64,000 nt of DNA from contig JADCJL010000097.1 of NCBI GenBank assembly GCA_020247055.1, positions 1-64,000 of the forward strand. The letters are read 5' to 3'. The position numbers and the translations under genes are program-made. This DNA is from Acidobacteriaceae bacterium. GTDB lineage: Bacteria > Acidobacteriota > Terriglobia > Bryobacterales > Bryobacteraceae. Below are positions 10,601 to 18,249 of this stretch, one piece after another (within the stretch, counting starts at the first letter, position 1; each line of letters starts with the position of its first letter). The notes beneath the pieces were generated by a model. It searched no databases, was not told the origin of the DNA, and saw only the letters and a list, made by a program, of their open reading frames with translations.

Positions 10601-11804
10601 GGATGTACTGGTGCGTGAAGTTGGTGGCACTGGCGGGCGAAGCGGGATTGAAAGCGGGGTTGGGGCGCAGCGCGAGGGCGCCGTCCGGGCGGCGGTTGAA
10701 CTGGTTGTAGAGCAGGGCGAAGGGTTCGGTGCGGACCGTGCCGTTGGCGTTCCGGAAATAGACCAGGGACTGAGAGAAATCTCCGGCGATCTCCCGTTCG
10801 TCGGGGATGCGAATGTTGGAGGCGCCGCCTGGGTTGGAGGCTAACTGCCGGGTCGGCTCAAAGCTGAACATGAAGAACGTTCTGTCTTTGCCCTTGTATA
10901 GCTTCGGGATGGTGACCGGGCCCGTGAGCACAACGCCGAGTTGCTGCCGGCGCAGCGGGGGGCGATTGTCGAAGTTAGTCACCGGGCTGCGCTGGGAGTC
11001 AAACGGGTTGGCGGTGAACGCTTTTTGGCGGTGGAACCAGAAGCCGGTTCCGTGAAGCTCGTTACTGCCCGACTTCGTGGTCTGCTGGATGATGGCGCCA
11101 CCGGCCTGGGCGTACTGTGCGGAATAGTTGGCCTGCTGGACGCTGAACTCCTGGATGGTGTCCGGGGAGAACGAGATACTCATCCGGCCGAGCGCGATGG
11201 AGGTCACATTGGCGCCATCGGCCTGAAACTGAGTGGACCCCACGCGGCTGCCATTGATGGACAGTTCCCGGCCGGGCACCGGTTCGTTCGTGGTGAACTC
11301 GCTGATTTCGGTGCCGGCGCTGCCGGCCACGCCGGGCAGGGTGAGCGCCAGCGCCAGGGTGTTCCGGCCGTTGAGCGGCAGGTCGTTGATGGCCCGCTGA
11401 TTGACGGTCTGCTGCAGTGCGCCCGAGGAGGTTTGCACGAGCGGCGCGGCGCCGGTCACCTCAATGGAGGTAGCGACATCCCCGGTCTTGAGACTGATGT
11501 TTACCGTAGTAACATTTGCGGTATCCACCTTCACATCATTCACGACGGTCTTTTGAAAGCCCTTGAATTCAGCCGTCAGGCGAAACACAACCGGCCGCAG
11601 CGGCGGCGAGGAGTATCCTCCGTCGCCCGCGCTCACCAGGTTGATCTTCGCATTCGTGCCGAGATCCGTAATGGTAACCAACGCCCCGGGGACAGCCGCC
11701 CCGCTTGCATCGGTGACGATACCCCGAATCGAACCGAAGTTTGACTGGGCCCGCAAAGGACCGCTGGCGATCAGTGCAAACAACAGGACAAAATACCCTT
11801 TCAT
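7665..11804 (-). CDS. Oar-like TonB-dependent receptor with carboxypeptidase-regulatory N-domain
   Basis: Outer-membrane transporter of 1379 residues. A signal peptide ending LRAQ is followed by a carboxypeptidase-regulatory-like domain (about 20-110: SIRGIVTDASGAAVPGALV), a plug domain (about 130-260) and a very long beta-barrel ending in the aromatic FYF typical of outer-membrane insertion. Acidobacteria of the Solibacter type encode many such proteins, usually assigned to polymer or glycan uptake; the substrate cannot be read here. The start is ATG 11804; the frame opens ten codons earlier without a signal-like extension. A weak sigma70-like element (TTGACC, complement of 11857-11862) lies upstream. 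It follows the PQQ/cytochrome gene by 108 bases on the same strand. Confidence 0.92.
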   Translation of the reverse strand: MKGYFVLLFALIASGPLRAQSNFGSIRGIVTDASGAAVPGALVTITDLGTNAKINLVSAGDGGYSSPPLRPVVFRLTAEFKGFQKTVVNDVKVDTANVTTVNISLKTGDVATSIEVTGAAPLVQTSSGALQQTVNQRAINDLPLNGRNTLALALTLPGVAGSAGTEISEFTTNEPVPGRELSINGSRVGSTQFQADGANVTSIALGRMSISFSPDTIQEFSVQQANYSAQYAQAGGAIIQQTTKSGSNELHGTGFWFHRQKAFTANPFDSQRSPVTNFDNRPPLRRQQLGVVLTGPVTIPKLYKGKDRTFFMFSFEPTRQLASNPGGASNIRIPDEREIAGDFSQSLVYFRNANGTVRTEPFALLYNQFNRRPDGALALRPNPAFNPASPASATNFTHQYIQFPLFNPNDPNPARRGRVLVNELGQSLVNPAAQRIARELYPLPNITDPNLVRDLLGANYTYFRETRFKDDRYTIKLDHNLTQNHRLTFRWTEQPQFGNRQERDAVQHGLISDANTSRQLLAGVTSTIGSSMTNEFRANYVYGKFERGFPEPLLGEDFTSKYLNTGGAGAGAVNLIGYGMARFFDGGAPFGVSGQQSGSAFGTLGFNSPQDVGMNKEHSYSLTNDFSYVRGKMSWKLGFAASHLQLNQSALGVGSLAGGRFFWDRSQTAEQNCSVNPLSGIAPNCAGAVAGGDRFASFLLGIPTGVQVQTENLSIPYYYRWLNLGGYVQNDWRVTPSLTLNIGVRYQFQSPRWEKFNRQGLLNMTRLEDNPFVLDRNGRPLQAPVFEYAGVGDRSRYVSPSVKDVFEPRFGFAWTPNANWNSRKNFVIRGGYGMTHGVLMGNDREPIPNLGSQTATGFRQISYVLGSNDIPSPGNVPTCGLARCGEPALPMQFGFNNPVLAPDTTLFQLPASGVIRPGDRAGSNALGTPRQNVLYQSTGVVVNSDYRLPTVHNFSAQFEYGIGAAGNTVMRLGYQGSIGRNLFGPSFSINRLDQFTGRLPVPGFAGRLSGGIFVLDPTNTSSSYNAFVAELERRFATGLQFRFNYAFSKNLDDSSGGIRFPVPNNSFNNSSLDIPLLRAQDPYNTRNDRSVAATNAPHIINLSGLYDLPFGTGKRWASGGGWKDHVVGGWNINGLARFRSGFPLAVPMGIGNAFDLGTPGGSQRPDRIAGVPLINPDWTRENAWRGVPYINPRAFAVPEPGRLGNAPRNLDAYYPWVNTIDMSVFKRFTPFENRRRYFELRAEVFNVLNLKQYTPNPNITGLLTGANQNPLTTGTSPNFTAVPNVQNRFGNLRAPGVWDAVIAKFNGTPVDNAIAGLPGPGPGGVGCPANAPELGAANQTGALSPACVARSLNIQGGFGRMNANTVQPRIVQFALKFYF

Positions 11805-11912
11805 ACTCTCTACCCCCGAAGGACCAATTCTCATGAGTAACAGACGGTAAGCCCCGGGTCAAGGGCCACCGTCCGTAAACTTACTCCGAGATGCCGGGAG
11901 CGAGGCGGCTGA

Positions 11913-14258
11913 TTACTCGGGCAGTCCGAGGCTGTATAGCACCCCCGAGGCGGAGACCGCGACAAACTGTTTGCCGTCGACGGCGTAACTCATGGGCGAA
12001 GAGGCGATGGGCCCTCCCGTCTGCATCGTCCACAGGGGCTCGGCGGTCTTCGCGTTGAGGGCGATCAGATTCCCTTCCGCCGTGGCGGCGAGCAGTAAGC
12101 CGCTGGAGGTGGCCAGCACGCCGGCGGCGAGCGAACCGCGGGAGAGCTTGTAATCCCACTTCACCTCCCCGGTCACGGTATCAATCGCTTTGATGCCGGT
12201 CAGGACCGGGTCGCCGGTCGGCATCGAACGACCGCCCCAGAACGCCTTGCCCGGCTCATAGGTCGACGGCTCGCGCAGATAGCGCTGCGGGGCATCCGCG
12301 TAGACCACGTAGAGCCAGCCGGTCTTGGGGTCGTAAGAGGGCGACTGCCAGTTGGTGCCGCCCACCAGGCTGGGGGCTACCACGCGGCCTTCGGGCGTGG
12401 CATCGGAGCCGGGACGGACGATGGGCCGGCCATCGGGCTGGAAGCCATCGTTCCAGGTTTGCGAGACATAGGGCTTGCCGAGCAGCAGCTTGCCGTTGGT
12501 GCGGTCGAGCACGTAAAAGATGCCGTTGCGGTTGGTCTGCACGAGCAGCTTCCGGCCGCCGCGGTTAATGAGCACCAGATCCTGATTGGCGTCCCAGTCG
12601 TGGCTGTCGTTCGGTGTGAACTGATAGTGCCATTTCCGCTGACCGGTAGTGGGGTCGAGGGCGACCACGGAGCAGGAGAACAGGTTGTCGCCTTTGCGGA
12701 CTTCGGCGTCCATGTCGGGTCCAGGGTTGCCGGTGGCCCAATAGAGGGTGTCGAGTTCGGGATCGTAGGATCCGGTAAGCCAGGTGCCGCTGCCGCCCCG
12801 CTTCCAGCTATCGCCCTTCCAGGTCTCGTTGCCGAATTCGCCGGGGCCGGGCGTCGTATAGAAGCGCCAGAGACGACGGCCGTTCCGCGGGTCGTAGGCG
12901 TCGAGGAAGCCGCGGATGCCGTGTTCGCCGCCGGCCACGCCGACGATGATTTTGTCCTTCAGCGCCAGGGGGGCCGCGGTGACCGAGTAGCCTTCCATGG
13001 TGCTGGCGACCTGCGTCTCCCACAGCGGCAGGCCGGTGCGGGCATCGAGCGCCACCAGGGCGGCATCGAGCGTGCCGACAAAGACGCGGTTGCCCAGCAC
13101 GGCCACGCCGCGGTTGAAGCGGTTGCTCTCAAATGGATTGACCACCTTCTGCTTGCGCTCGTACTTCCAGATCTCCATGCCGGTGCGGGCGTCGAGTGCG
13201 AACACCTGCCCAGGCATGCCGGAGGTGTACATCACGCCGTCAACGACGAGCGGGGTCGATTGCAGCAGCGTATCGCCGGGCATCTGCGCGGCCCATTTGG
13301 TCTGCAGATTTTTCACGTTCGCCGGGGTAATCTGCGCGAGCGTCGTGAAGTGGGTGCCCTGGTAGTCGCCCCAGTAGCTGAGCCAGTTGTGGGGTTCGGC
13401 GGCGGCATTGCGCAAACGTTCAAACGTCAGCCCGCCGGCGAGCGGGACCTGGCTCGTCTTCGTGAGATCGCGGGCCACGTTCGACTTGAGATAGGCGATC
13501 AGGTCCGTGGTCTCGGCCGGGGTAAGCTTCGCCGGTGGCATGAAGGAGCCAGGGACGGTGGTGACGGTGACTTTGCGCTTGTCGAGCAGATGGAGCTTAC
13601 CGGTGGTTTCGGCCAGATGCAGCGTGAAGGTGTCCTGATTGCGGATGATGCCCCGCAGGGTGCGGCCGTCCGGGAACTGGACGGTCGTGATGGACGGGCC
13701 AACCGTCCGCCGCCCGCGGGCGCGGCCCACCGAGGCGGGGTCCAGAAGCTTCTGCCGGATGGTCGCGGCGGGCAGGGCCGCGGCGGCCGACAGGTCGGGC
13801 GCGAAGATGCCGCCGCGCGCGTTCACCGCGTGGCAGCGTTCACAGCCCGCGCGGCCGAAAAAGAGCGCCTCGCCGGCGGCGGGGTTGCCCGGCACTGTTT
13901 CGGCCGTGCGCGCCCCGGTATCGGCCAGGCTGCGGAGGTAGCTGACCATCGACCAGATCTGTTCGGCCTTCAATCCACCAAAGGGCGGCATCTGCGTCCC
14001 CTTGAGGCCGTTGCGGATATTCAGAAACAGTTCGCCGTCCTTGCTGCCGTGTTTAAACACGCCGGTGGAGAGTGCCGGGCCGCGCTCGCTCCCCGCGGCA
14101 TTGCCCCCGTGGCAGGCCTGGCAGGTCTGTTCGTAGAGCCGCTTGCCGGTGGCGATGGCTTCCGGTTTTCCGGCCAGGGGATTCTTCTCGTTCTCGGGAA
14201 TGTGCTCCTGCGCGGAGGCCAAAACGGCGGCGAAAAGGGCCAATACGATGCGACGCAT
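11913..14258 (-). CDS. Fused di-haem cytochrome c / PQQ-dependent dehydrogenase
   Basis: Periplasmic quinoprotein of 781 residues. After a signal peptide (about 1-16) come two class I cytochrome c segments, with CQACH at 46-50 and CERCH at 139-143. A small beta-rich insert (DGRTLRGIIRNQD) follows, then an eight-bladed PQQ propeller from about residue 290, with FTPNDSHDWDA near residue 548 and tryptophan-docking-like WKYE, WHYQ and WDYK repeats. Family knowledge suggests oxidation of an alcohol or sugar with electrons passed to the attached haems. The vicinal Cys-Cys pair of many methanol/ethanol dehydrogenases is not seen, so the substrate is open. The TonB receptor lies directly downstream. 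Confidence 0.9.
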   Translation of the reverse strand: MRRIVLALFAAVLASAQEHIPENEKNPLAGKPEAIATGKRLYEQTCQACHGGNAAGSERGPALSTGVFKHGSKDGELFLNIRNGLKGTQMPPFGGLKAEQIWSMVSYLRSLADTGARTAETVPGNPAAGEALFFGRAGCERCHAVNARGGIFAPDLSAAAALPAATIRQKLLDPASVGRARGRRTVGPSITTVQFPDGRTLRGIIRNQDTFTLHLAETTGKLHLLDKRKVTVTTVPGSFMPPAKLTPAETTDLIAYLKSNVARDLTKTSQVPLAGGLTFERLRNAAAEPHNWLSYWGDYQGTHFTTLAQITPANVKNLQTKWAAQMPGDTLLQSTPLVVDGVMYTSGMPGQVFALDARTGMEIWKYERKQKVVNPFESNRFNRGVAVLGNRVFVGTLDAALVALDARTGLPLWETQVASTMEGYSVTAAPLALKDKIIVGVAGGEHGIRGFLDAYDPRNGRRLWRFYTTPGPGEFGNETWKGDSWKRGGSGTWLTGSYDPELDTLYWATGNPGPDMDAEVRKGDNLFSCSVVALDPTTGQRKWHYQFTPNDSHDWDANQDLVLINRGGRKLLVQTNRNGIFYVLDRTNGKLLLGKPYVSQTWNDGFQPDGRPIVRPGSDATPEGRVVAPSLVGGTNWQSPSYDPKTGWLYVVYADAPQRYLREPSTYEPGKAFWGGRSMPTGDPVLTGIKAIDTVTGEVKWDYKLSRGSLAAGVLATSSGLLLAATAEGNLIALNAKTAEPLWTMQTGGPIASSPMSYAVDGKQFVAVSASGVLYSLGLPE

Positions 14259-14299
14259 GGCCCCATTATCTCCCCTCAGCGCCAGCGATATAATCTTCC

Positions 14300-15331
14300 T
14301 TGCTCAAATACACCCTCTTCTTCCTGGCCCTGGCGGCCACCGCGCAGGAGGTCCATCCCGACCGGCGCGTGACGTTCACGCTGGAGGCGCCGCAAGCGCG
14401 GGAGGTAACCTTCTTCGGCGATTGGATGAAGGCCGGCGCCAAGGAGACGATGACCAAGGACGCCAAAGGCGTGTGGCGCGTTACCGTCGGGCCGCTGGAG
14501 CCGAACATCTACATCTACAGCTTCACGGTGGACGGTGTCACCATGGCCGACCCGGTGAACCCGCGCGTCAAGCTGCGCGCGCGCACCTCGGCCAGCCTGG
14601 TGGAGGTGCCGGCGGAAGCGCCGCTGCCCTGGCAGCCGCGTCCGGTGCCGCACGGCGCCGTCGAGATCAACTGGCAGCACGCCCAGGCGATCGGCGGCGA
14701 GGCGCGGGCCTTCTGGGTCTACACGCCCCCCGGCTACGCGCAATCGAAGAAGAAATACCCCGTGCTGTACCTCTTCCACGGCTCGAACGACACCGCGGGC
14801 GGCTGGGTGCTCGTGGGGCACGCCAACTTCATCCTCGACAATCTCATCGCGGCCGGCCAGGCCACGCCCATGATCGTCGTCATGCCCTTCGGCCATGCCG
14901 TGCCGTTCGGCTCTCCGCGCGAGGTGCAGGCCAAAAACGTCACCGTGTTTGAAGACTACCTGCTGCGCGACGTCATGCCTGCCGTCGAAGCCAAGTATCG
15001 CGTGACGAAGGACCGCGCCATAGCTGGCCTCTCGATGGGTGGCGGGCAGTCGATCCACATCGGCCTGCGCCATCCGGAGATGTTTTCCGCCCTCGGCGCC
15101 TTTAGCGCCGCCGTGCCGGAGAACGCCGCGGCGCTGCTGGCTGCTGCGCCGCCGAAGCTGTTTTGGTTCGCCTGCGGCCGGCAGGATTTTTTGCTCGAAC
15201 GCAACCGCGCCTTCGATAAACTGCTGACGGAACGCAACGTCCGGCACGTTTACCGCGAGACGGAGGGGCCACACACTTATAGCGTGTGGCGCCAGTATCT
15301 GGCCGAGTTCGTGCCGTTGCTGTTCCGCTAA
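14300..15331 (+). CDS. Secreted esterase, Fes/enterochelin-esterase-like with N-terminal E-set domain
   Basis: 343-residue alpha/beta hydrolase. A short signal peptide (about 1-16, ending ATAQ) precedes a CBM48-like immunoglobulin fold (about 20-100: VTFTLEAPQAREVTFFGDW). The esterase domain follows with YPVLYLFHGSNDT, nucleophile elbow GLSMGG (about residue 244) and a late His in GPHTYSVW. Related acidobacterial proteins are annotated as esterases or feruloyl/acetylxylan esterases; the actual ester is not known. Start is TTG 14300, chosen because no ATG lies upstream in frame and it begins the signal peptide. It is divergent from the fused quinoprotein gene. Confidence 0.85.
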   Translation: MLKYTLFFLALAATAQEVHPDRRVTFTLEAPQAREVTFFGDWMKAGAKETMTKDAKGVWRVTVGPLEPNIYIYSFTVDGVTMADPVNPRVKLRARTSASLVEVPAEAPLPWQPRPVPHGAVEINWQHAQAIGGEARAFWVYTPPGYAQSKKKYPVLYLFHGSNDTAGGWVLVGHANFILDNLIAAGQATPMIVVMPFGHAVPFGSPREVQAKNVTVFEDYLLRDVMPAVEAKYRVTKDRAIAGLSMGGGQSIHIGLRHPEMFSALGAFSAAVPENAAALLAAAPPKLFWFACGRQDFLLERNRAFDKLLTERNVRHVYRETEGPHTYSVWRQYLAEFVPLLFR

Positions 15332-15336
15332 GCCGG

Positions 15337-16938
15337 CTACTTCTTCTTGATCTCAATCACCGGCGAGGCGATGGACTCGGCCGGTTCAAACAACCCAAAC
15401 GAGAAGACCGCGCTCGCCGACGCGATCGCCACGTACTGCTTGCCGTCGATCGAATAGACCACGGGCGAGGCCGTCAACATCTCGCCGACGTTGAAGTGCC
15501 AGAGGTGCTTCCCGTTCCGGGCATCGAGCGCTAGTAGGTTGCCATCGTCGTCCCCGCTGAAGATGATGCCGCCGGCTGTCGAGACCGTGCCGGTCCACAT
15601 GCGGCCGAGACCCGTCATGGGGTACTCCCAGACGCGCAGGCCCGTCTTCGGGTTCAGCGCGCGCAGGATCACCTGGCCGCCCTCTTCGGTCGCCCCGCCG
15701 CCCGAAAAGTTCTTCATCGGCTGCGGCTGCTGCGAGGAGCGGAAGTACATGCCGCACTGCTCGAGCGTCAGCACATAGAGTAGGCCGGTGCCGGGGTTGT
15801 AGGACTGGCCCATCCAGTTGGTCGCGCCCTTCACGCTCGGGCAGATCCAGCGGCCTTCGGCGCTCGGCTCGATATTCGGCAGTTCGATCGGGCGCCCCTT
15901 GGCGTCGATGCCCTTGGCCCAGGTGACCTTATCGATCAGCGGGGTGGCGCGGAGGAACTCGCCCGTCACCCGGTCAAGGGCATAGAAAAAGCCGTTGCGA
16001 TTGGCGTGGAGCACCGCCTTGCGCGGCTTGCCCGCAATCTCGGTATCGAGCAGCACCGGCCAGCTTTGCGCGTCCCAGTCGTGCGTGTCGTGCGGCGTGA
16101 ATTGGAAGTACCACTTCATCTTGCCGGTATCGAGATCAAGGGCCAGCAGCGAGCAGGAGTAGAGATTGTCGCCCGGACGCACGCTGCCGTTGTAGTCCGG
16201 CCAGGGGTTGCCGGTCGTCCAGTAGAGCGTGTTCAGCGCGGGGTCGTAGGTGCCGGACAGCCACGTGGCGCCCCCGCCCCAGTCGATCAGATCGCCCCAG
16301 GTCTCCGAACCCTTTTCGCCTTTGGCCGGGATGGTGTACGTCTTCCAAAGCTCCTCGCCCGTATCGGCCGACAGCGCCATGAGAAAGCCACGCATGCCGC
16401 CGTCGCCGCCGGAGCTGCCGACGATGACCTTGCCCTTGGCGATGACGGGCGCCGAAGTGGACGTGGTGCCTTTGGCGACATCGGCGTACTGCTTGTTGAA
16501 GATCAGCGCGCCGGTGTGGCGGTTGAGCGCCACCAGGTAGTTGTCGGTGGTCGTGAAGTAGACCTTGTCCTGCCAGATGGCCGCGCCGCGGTTGGCGCCG
16601 TTGGCTTTGGCGCGCGGGTCGGCGTAGCGCCAGATGAGCCGGCCGGTGCGGCCGTCGACGGCGTAGATCGAATTCGGTGCCGTGACGTAGAGCACGCCCT
16701 GGTAGACAATCGGCGAACTCTGCAGCCCGCGCGCGCCAGGGACGTGGTAGACCCACTTGGGCACTACGTTGCGGACGTTGGCGGCGTTGATCTGCGTTAG
16801 CGGACTGTAGCGCCAACCCGAGTAGGTGCCGGCGTAGGTAAGCCAGTTCTCGCCGGCGCCTTTGGCAATCTCTTCGTGGCTGACCTGCGCCACGGCGGAG
16901 CCGGTCAGCAGGAGAGCGAACAGGACGGGGCGGATCAT
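15337..16938 (-). CDS. PQQ-dependent dehydrogenase (quinoprotein), haem-free
   Basis: 533-residue periplasmic propeller enzyme with a signal peptide (about 1-18). It aligns over its whole length with the propeller part of the fused protein at 11913-14258, including ENWLTYAGTYSGWRYSPLTQI, FTPHDTHDWDA near residue 288, and the C-terminal ASPVVYSIDGKQYVAI motif. It has no CxxCH. The upstream gene encodes a matching di-haem cytochrome and overlaps it by four bases (ATGA), so the two together reproduce the fused architecture as separate subunits. Substrate unknown; an alcohol or sugar is the family expectation. Confidence 0.9.
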   Translation of the reverse strand: MIRPVLFALLLTGSAVAQVSHEEIAKGAGENWLTYAGTYSGWRYSPLTQINAANVRNVVPKWVYHVPGARGLQSSPIVYQGVLYVTAPNSIYAVDGRTGRLIWRYADPRAKANGANRGAAIWQDKVYFTTTDNYLVALNRHTGALIFNKQYADVAKGTTSTSAPVIAKGKVIVGSSGGDGGMRGFLMALSADTGEELWKTYTIPAKGEKGSETWGDLIDWGGGATWLSGTYDPALNTLYWTTGNPWPDYNGSVRPGDNLYSCSLLALDLDTGKMKWYFQFTPHDTHDWDAQSWPVLLDTEIAGKPRKAVLHANRNGFFYALDRVTGEFLRATPLIDKVTWAKGIDAKGRPIELPNIEPSAEGRWICPSVKGATNWMGQSYNPGTGLLYVLTLEQCGMYFRSSQQPQPMKNFSGGGATEEGGQVILRALNPKTGLRVWEYPMTGLGRMWTGTVSTAGGIIFSGDDDGNLLALDARNGKHLWHFNVGEMLTASPVVYSIDGKQYVAIASASAVFSFGLFEPAESIASPVIEIKKK

Positions 16939-17747
16939 TGCGCGGACTCCTTGCCGCGGATATCCTGCTTGGCAAGGTAGGCGAGCAGGTCGCGGAGTTC
17001 AGTGCGGGAAAGACGCTTGGCGAAGTCGGTGGGCATGGGGGTGGTGTCGGAGATGGTCAGTTTTTTAACGTCGCGCATTTGAATCAGGTGGAGCGCGCCT
17101 TTGGTGTCGACCAGTTGGAGCGAGTAGTTGCTGCGGTTCTTGGCGACGCCTTCGAGCTTCTGGCCGTTCTTGAGTTCGACGGTGGCCGCTTCGTTGCCGA
17201 GGTAGTAAAGGTCTTTGGCCGGTTCAACGACGGATTCGCGAATCACCGCCAGCGGACGGCTGCCGCCGATGTTCGACAGATCCGGGCCCATGCTGCCGCC
17301 CTGTCCGCGGATGGAATGGCAGTTGGCGCAGCCCGCCTTGGCACCCCAGTAGATGGCTTTACCGGCCGCCGGGTCGCCGGGCACGGGGTTGGTGCTCGCC
17401 GGGCCGGTCAGCGAGTGGATGAAGGCGACGAGGTTCCAGGTCTGGTCGTCGGGGAGCTTGGTGGCCGGCATGTCGGCTACGCCATTGCGGATTACGGCGA
17501 AGATGTTTTCGTCACTGAGCGGGTGCCACAGCGAGCGGCGCACCAGGTTGGGGCCGCGCGCGCCGCCGCCTCCATCAGGGCCGTGGCACCCCGCGCAGGA
17601 GCCCATGAAGAGCTTGGTGCCGGCGGCGATGGCCTCGGGGTTGCCGATGGCGGGATTCTTGGAGTCGCTCAGGTACATCCCATGCTGCGCCAGCACGGGG
17701 AGAGCAAACAGAGCTGCGGCGAATGGAGTTGCGGCAAAGACACGCAT
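16935..17747 (-). CDS. Periplasmic di-haem cytochrome c, partner of the PQQ dehydrogenase
   Basis: 270 residues with a signal peptide (about 1-20, ending VLAQ) and two haem motifs, CAGCH at 51-55 and CANCH at 140-144, each followed by typical class I segments (GPDGGGGARGPNL; GQGGSMGPDLSNIG). The C-terminal ~90 residues hold the same beta-rich insert (VELKNGQKLEGV) and TELRDLLAYL tail found between haem and propeller regions in the fused proteins. The start of the quinoprotein overlaps its stop by four bases. Likely electron acceptor for that dehydrogenase. Confidence 0.9.
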   Translation of the reverse strand: MRVFAATPFAAALFALPVLAQHGMYLSDSKNPAIGNPEAIAAGTKLFMGSCAGCHGPDGGGGARGPNLVRRSLWHPLSDENIFAVIRNGVADMPATKLPDDQTWNLVAFIHSLTGPASTNPVPGDPAAGKAIYWGAKAGCANCHSIRGQGGSMGPDLSNIGGSRPLAVIRESVVEPAKDLYYLGNEAATVELKNGQKLEGVAKNRSNYSLQLVDTKGALHLIQMRDVKKLTISDTTPMPTDFAKRLSRTELRDLLAYLAKQDIRGKESAQ

Positions 17748-17791
17748 AGTGACCCTAGTCTATGCCAGTCGGTGCATTGGAATCACCTGGG

Positions 17792-17807
17792 TGGTGCAAA
17801 AGCACCA
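17792..17807. other. Perfect 6-bp-stem inverted repeat between divergent genes
   Basis: TGGTGC-AAAA-GCACCA sits in the 132-base gap between the divergent cytochrome gene and the small secreted protein gene. It could be an operator half-site pair for a dimeric regulator; no T-tract follows, so a terminator is unlikely. The rest of the gap shows no clear promoter. Confidence 0.3.
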
Positions 17808-17879
17808 AAATCGGTTAATTTCGACGGGTTTTCGCCGTGGCCCCCTACTTGCAGAAGCAGCAGCCGAGGTAATACCAAC

Positions 17880-18215
17880 ATGAAAACCCTTCTGATCGGT
17901 CTTGTCTTCGGCCTCGCCCTCAGCGCCCAACCCTACGCGGGCCGCGGCGGGTCCGGCTTCGGTCACGGCTACGGCCCGGCGGCCGCGGCTGACAACTTCG
18001 CTGCCCGCATCGCGTTTGGCGAACGCACCGGCCGCCTGACGCCGCGTGAAGCACGCCGCTTGTGGGAGATGGAGCGCCATCTGCAACGCGAAATCGGCCG
18101 GGCCTCCCGCTTCGGCTTCTCCCGCGGGGAACGCGAACGGATCGCCCGGCTGTCGGCACAACTCGATGCCGCCATCGCCCGGCAGATGCGCGACGGCGAC
18201 CGCCGCTGGCGCTAA
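17880..18215 (+). CDS. Small secreted basic helical protein, function unknown
   Basis: 111 residues. A clean signal peptide (about 1-16, ending LSAQ) is followed by a Gly-rich stretch (RGGSGFGHGYG) and a charged, mostly helical region rich in Arg/Glu (LTPREARRLWEMERHLQREIG, RGERERIARLSAQLDAAI). The pattern recalls small periplasmic helical proteins, but no family is recognised. The frame is open far upstream antisense to the cytochrome; the start ATG 17880 is set by the signal peptide and a GAGG-containing leader. It precedes the ceramidase-like gene by 34 bases and may be co-transcribed with it. Confidence 0.7.
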   Translation: MKTLLIGLVFGLALSAQPYAGRGGSGFGHGYGPAAAADNFAARIAFGERTGRLTPREARRLWEMERHLQREIGRASRFGFSRGERERIARLSAQLDAAIARQMRDGDRRWR

Positions 18216-18249
18216 CACTCCGGCGCGGGGAGTGCTGTAGGCTGAGGAA

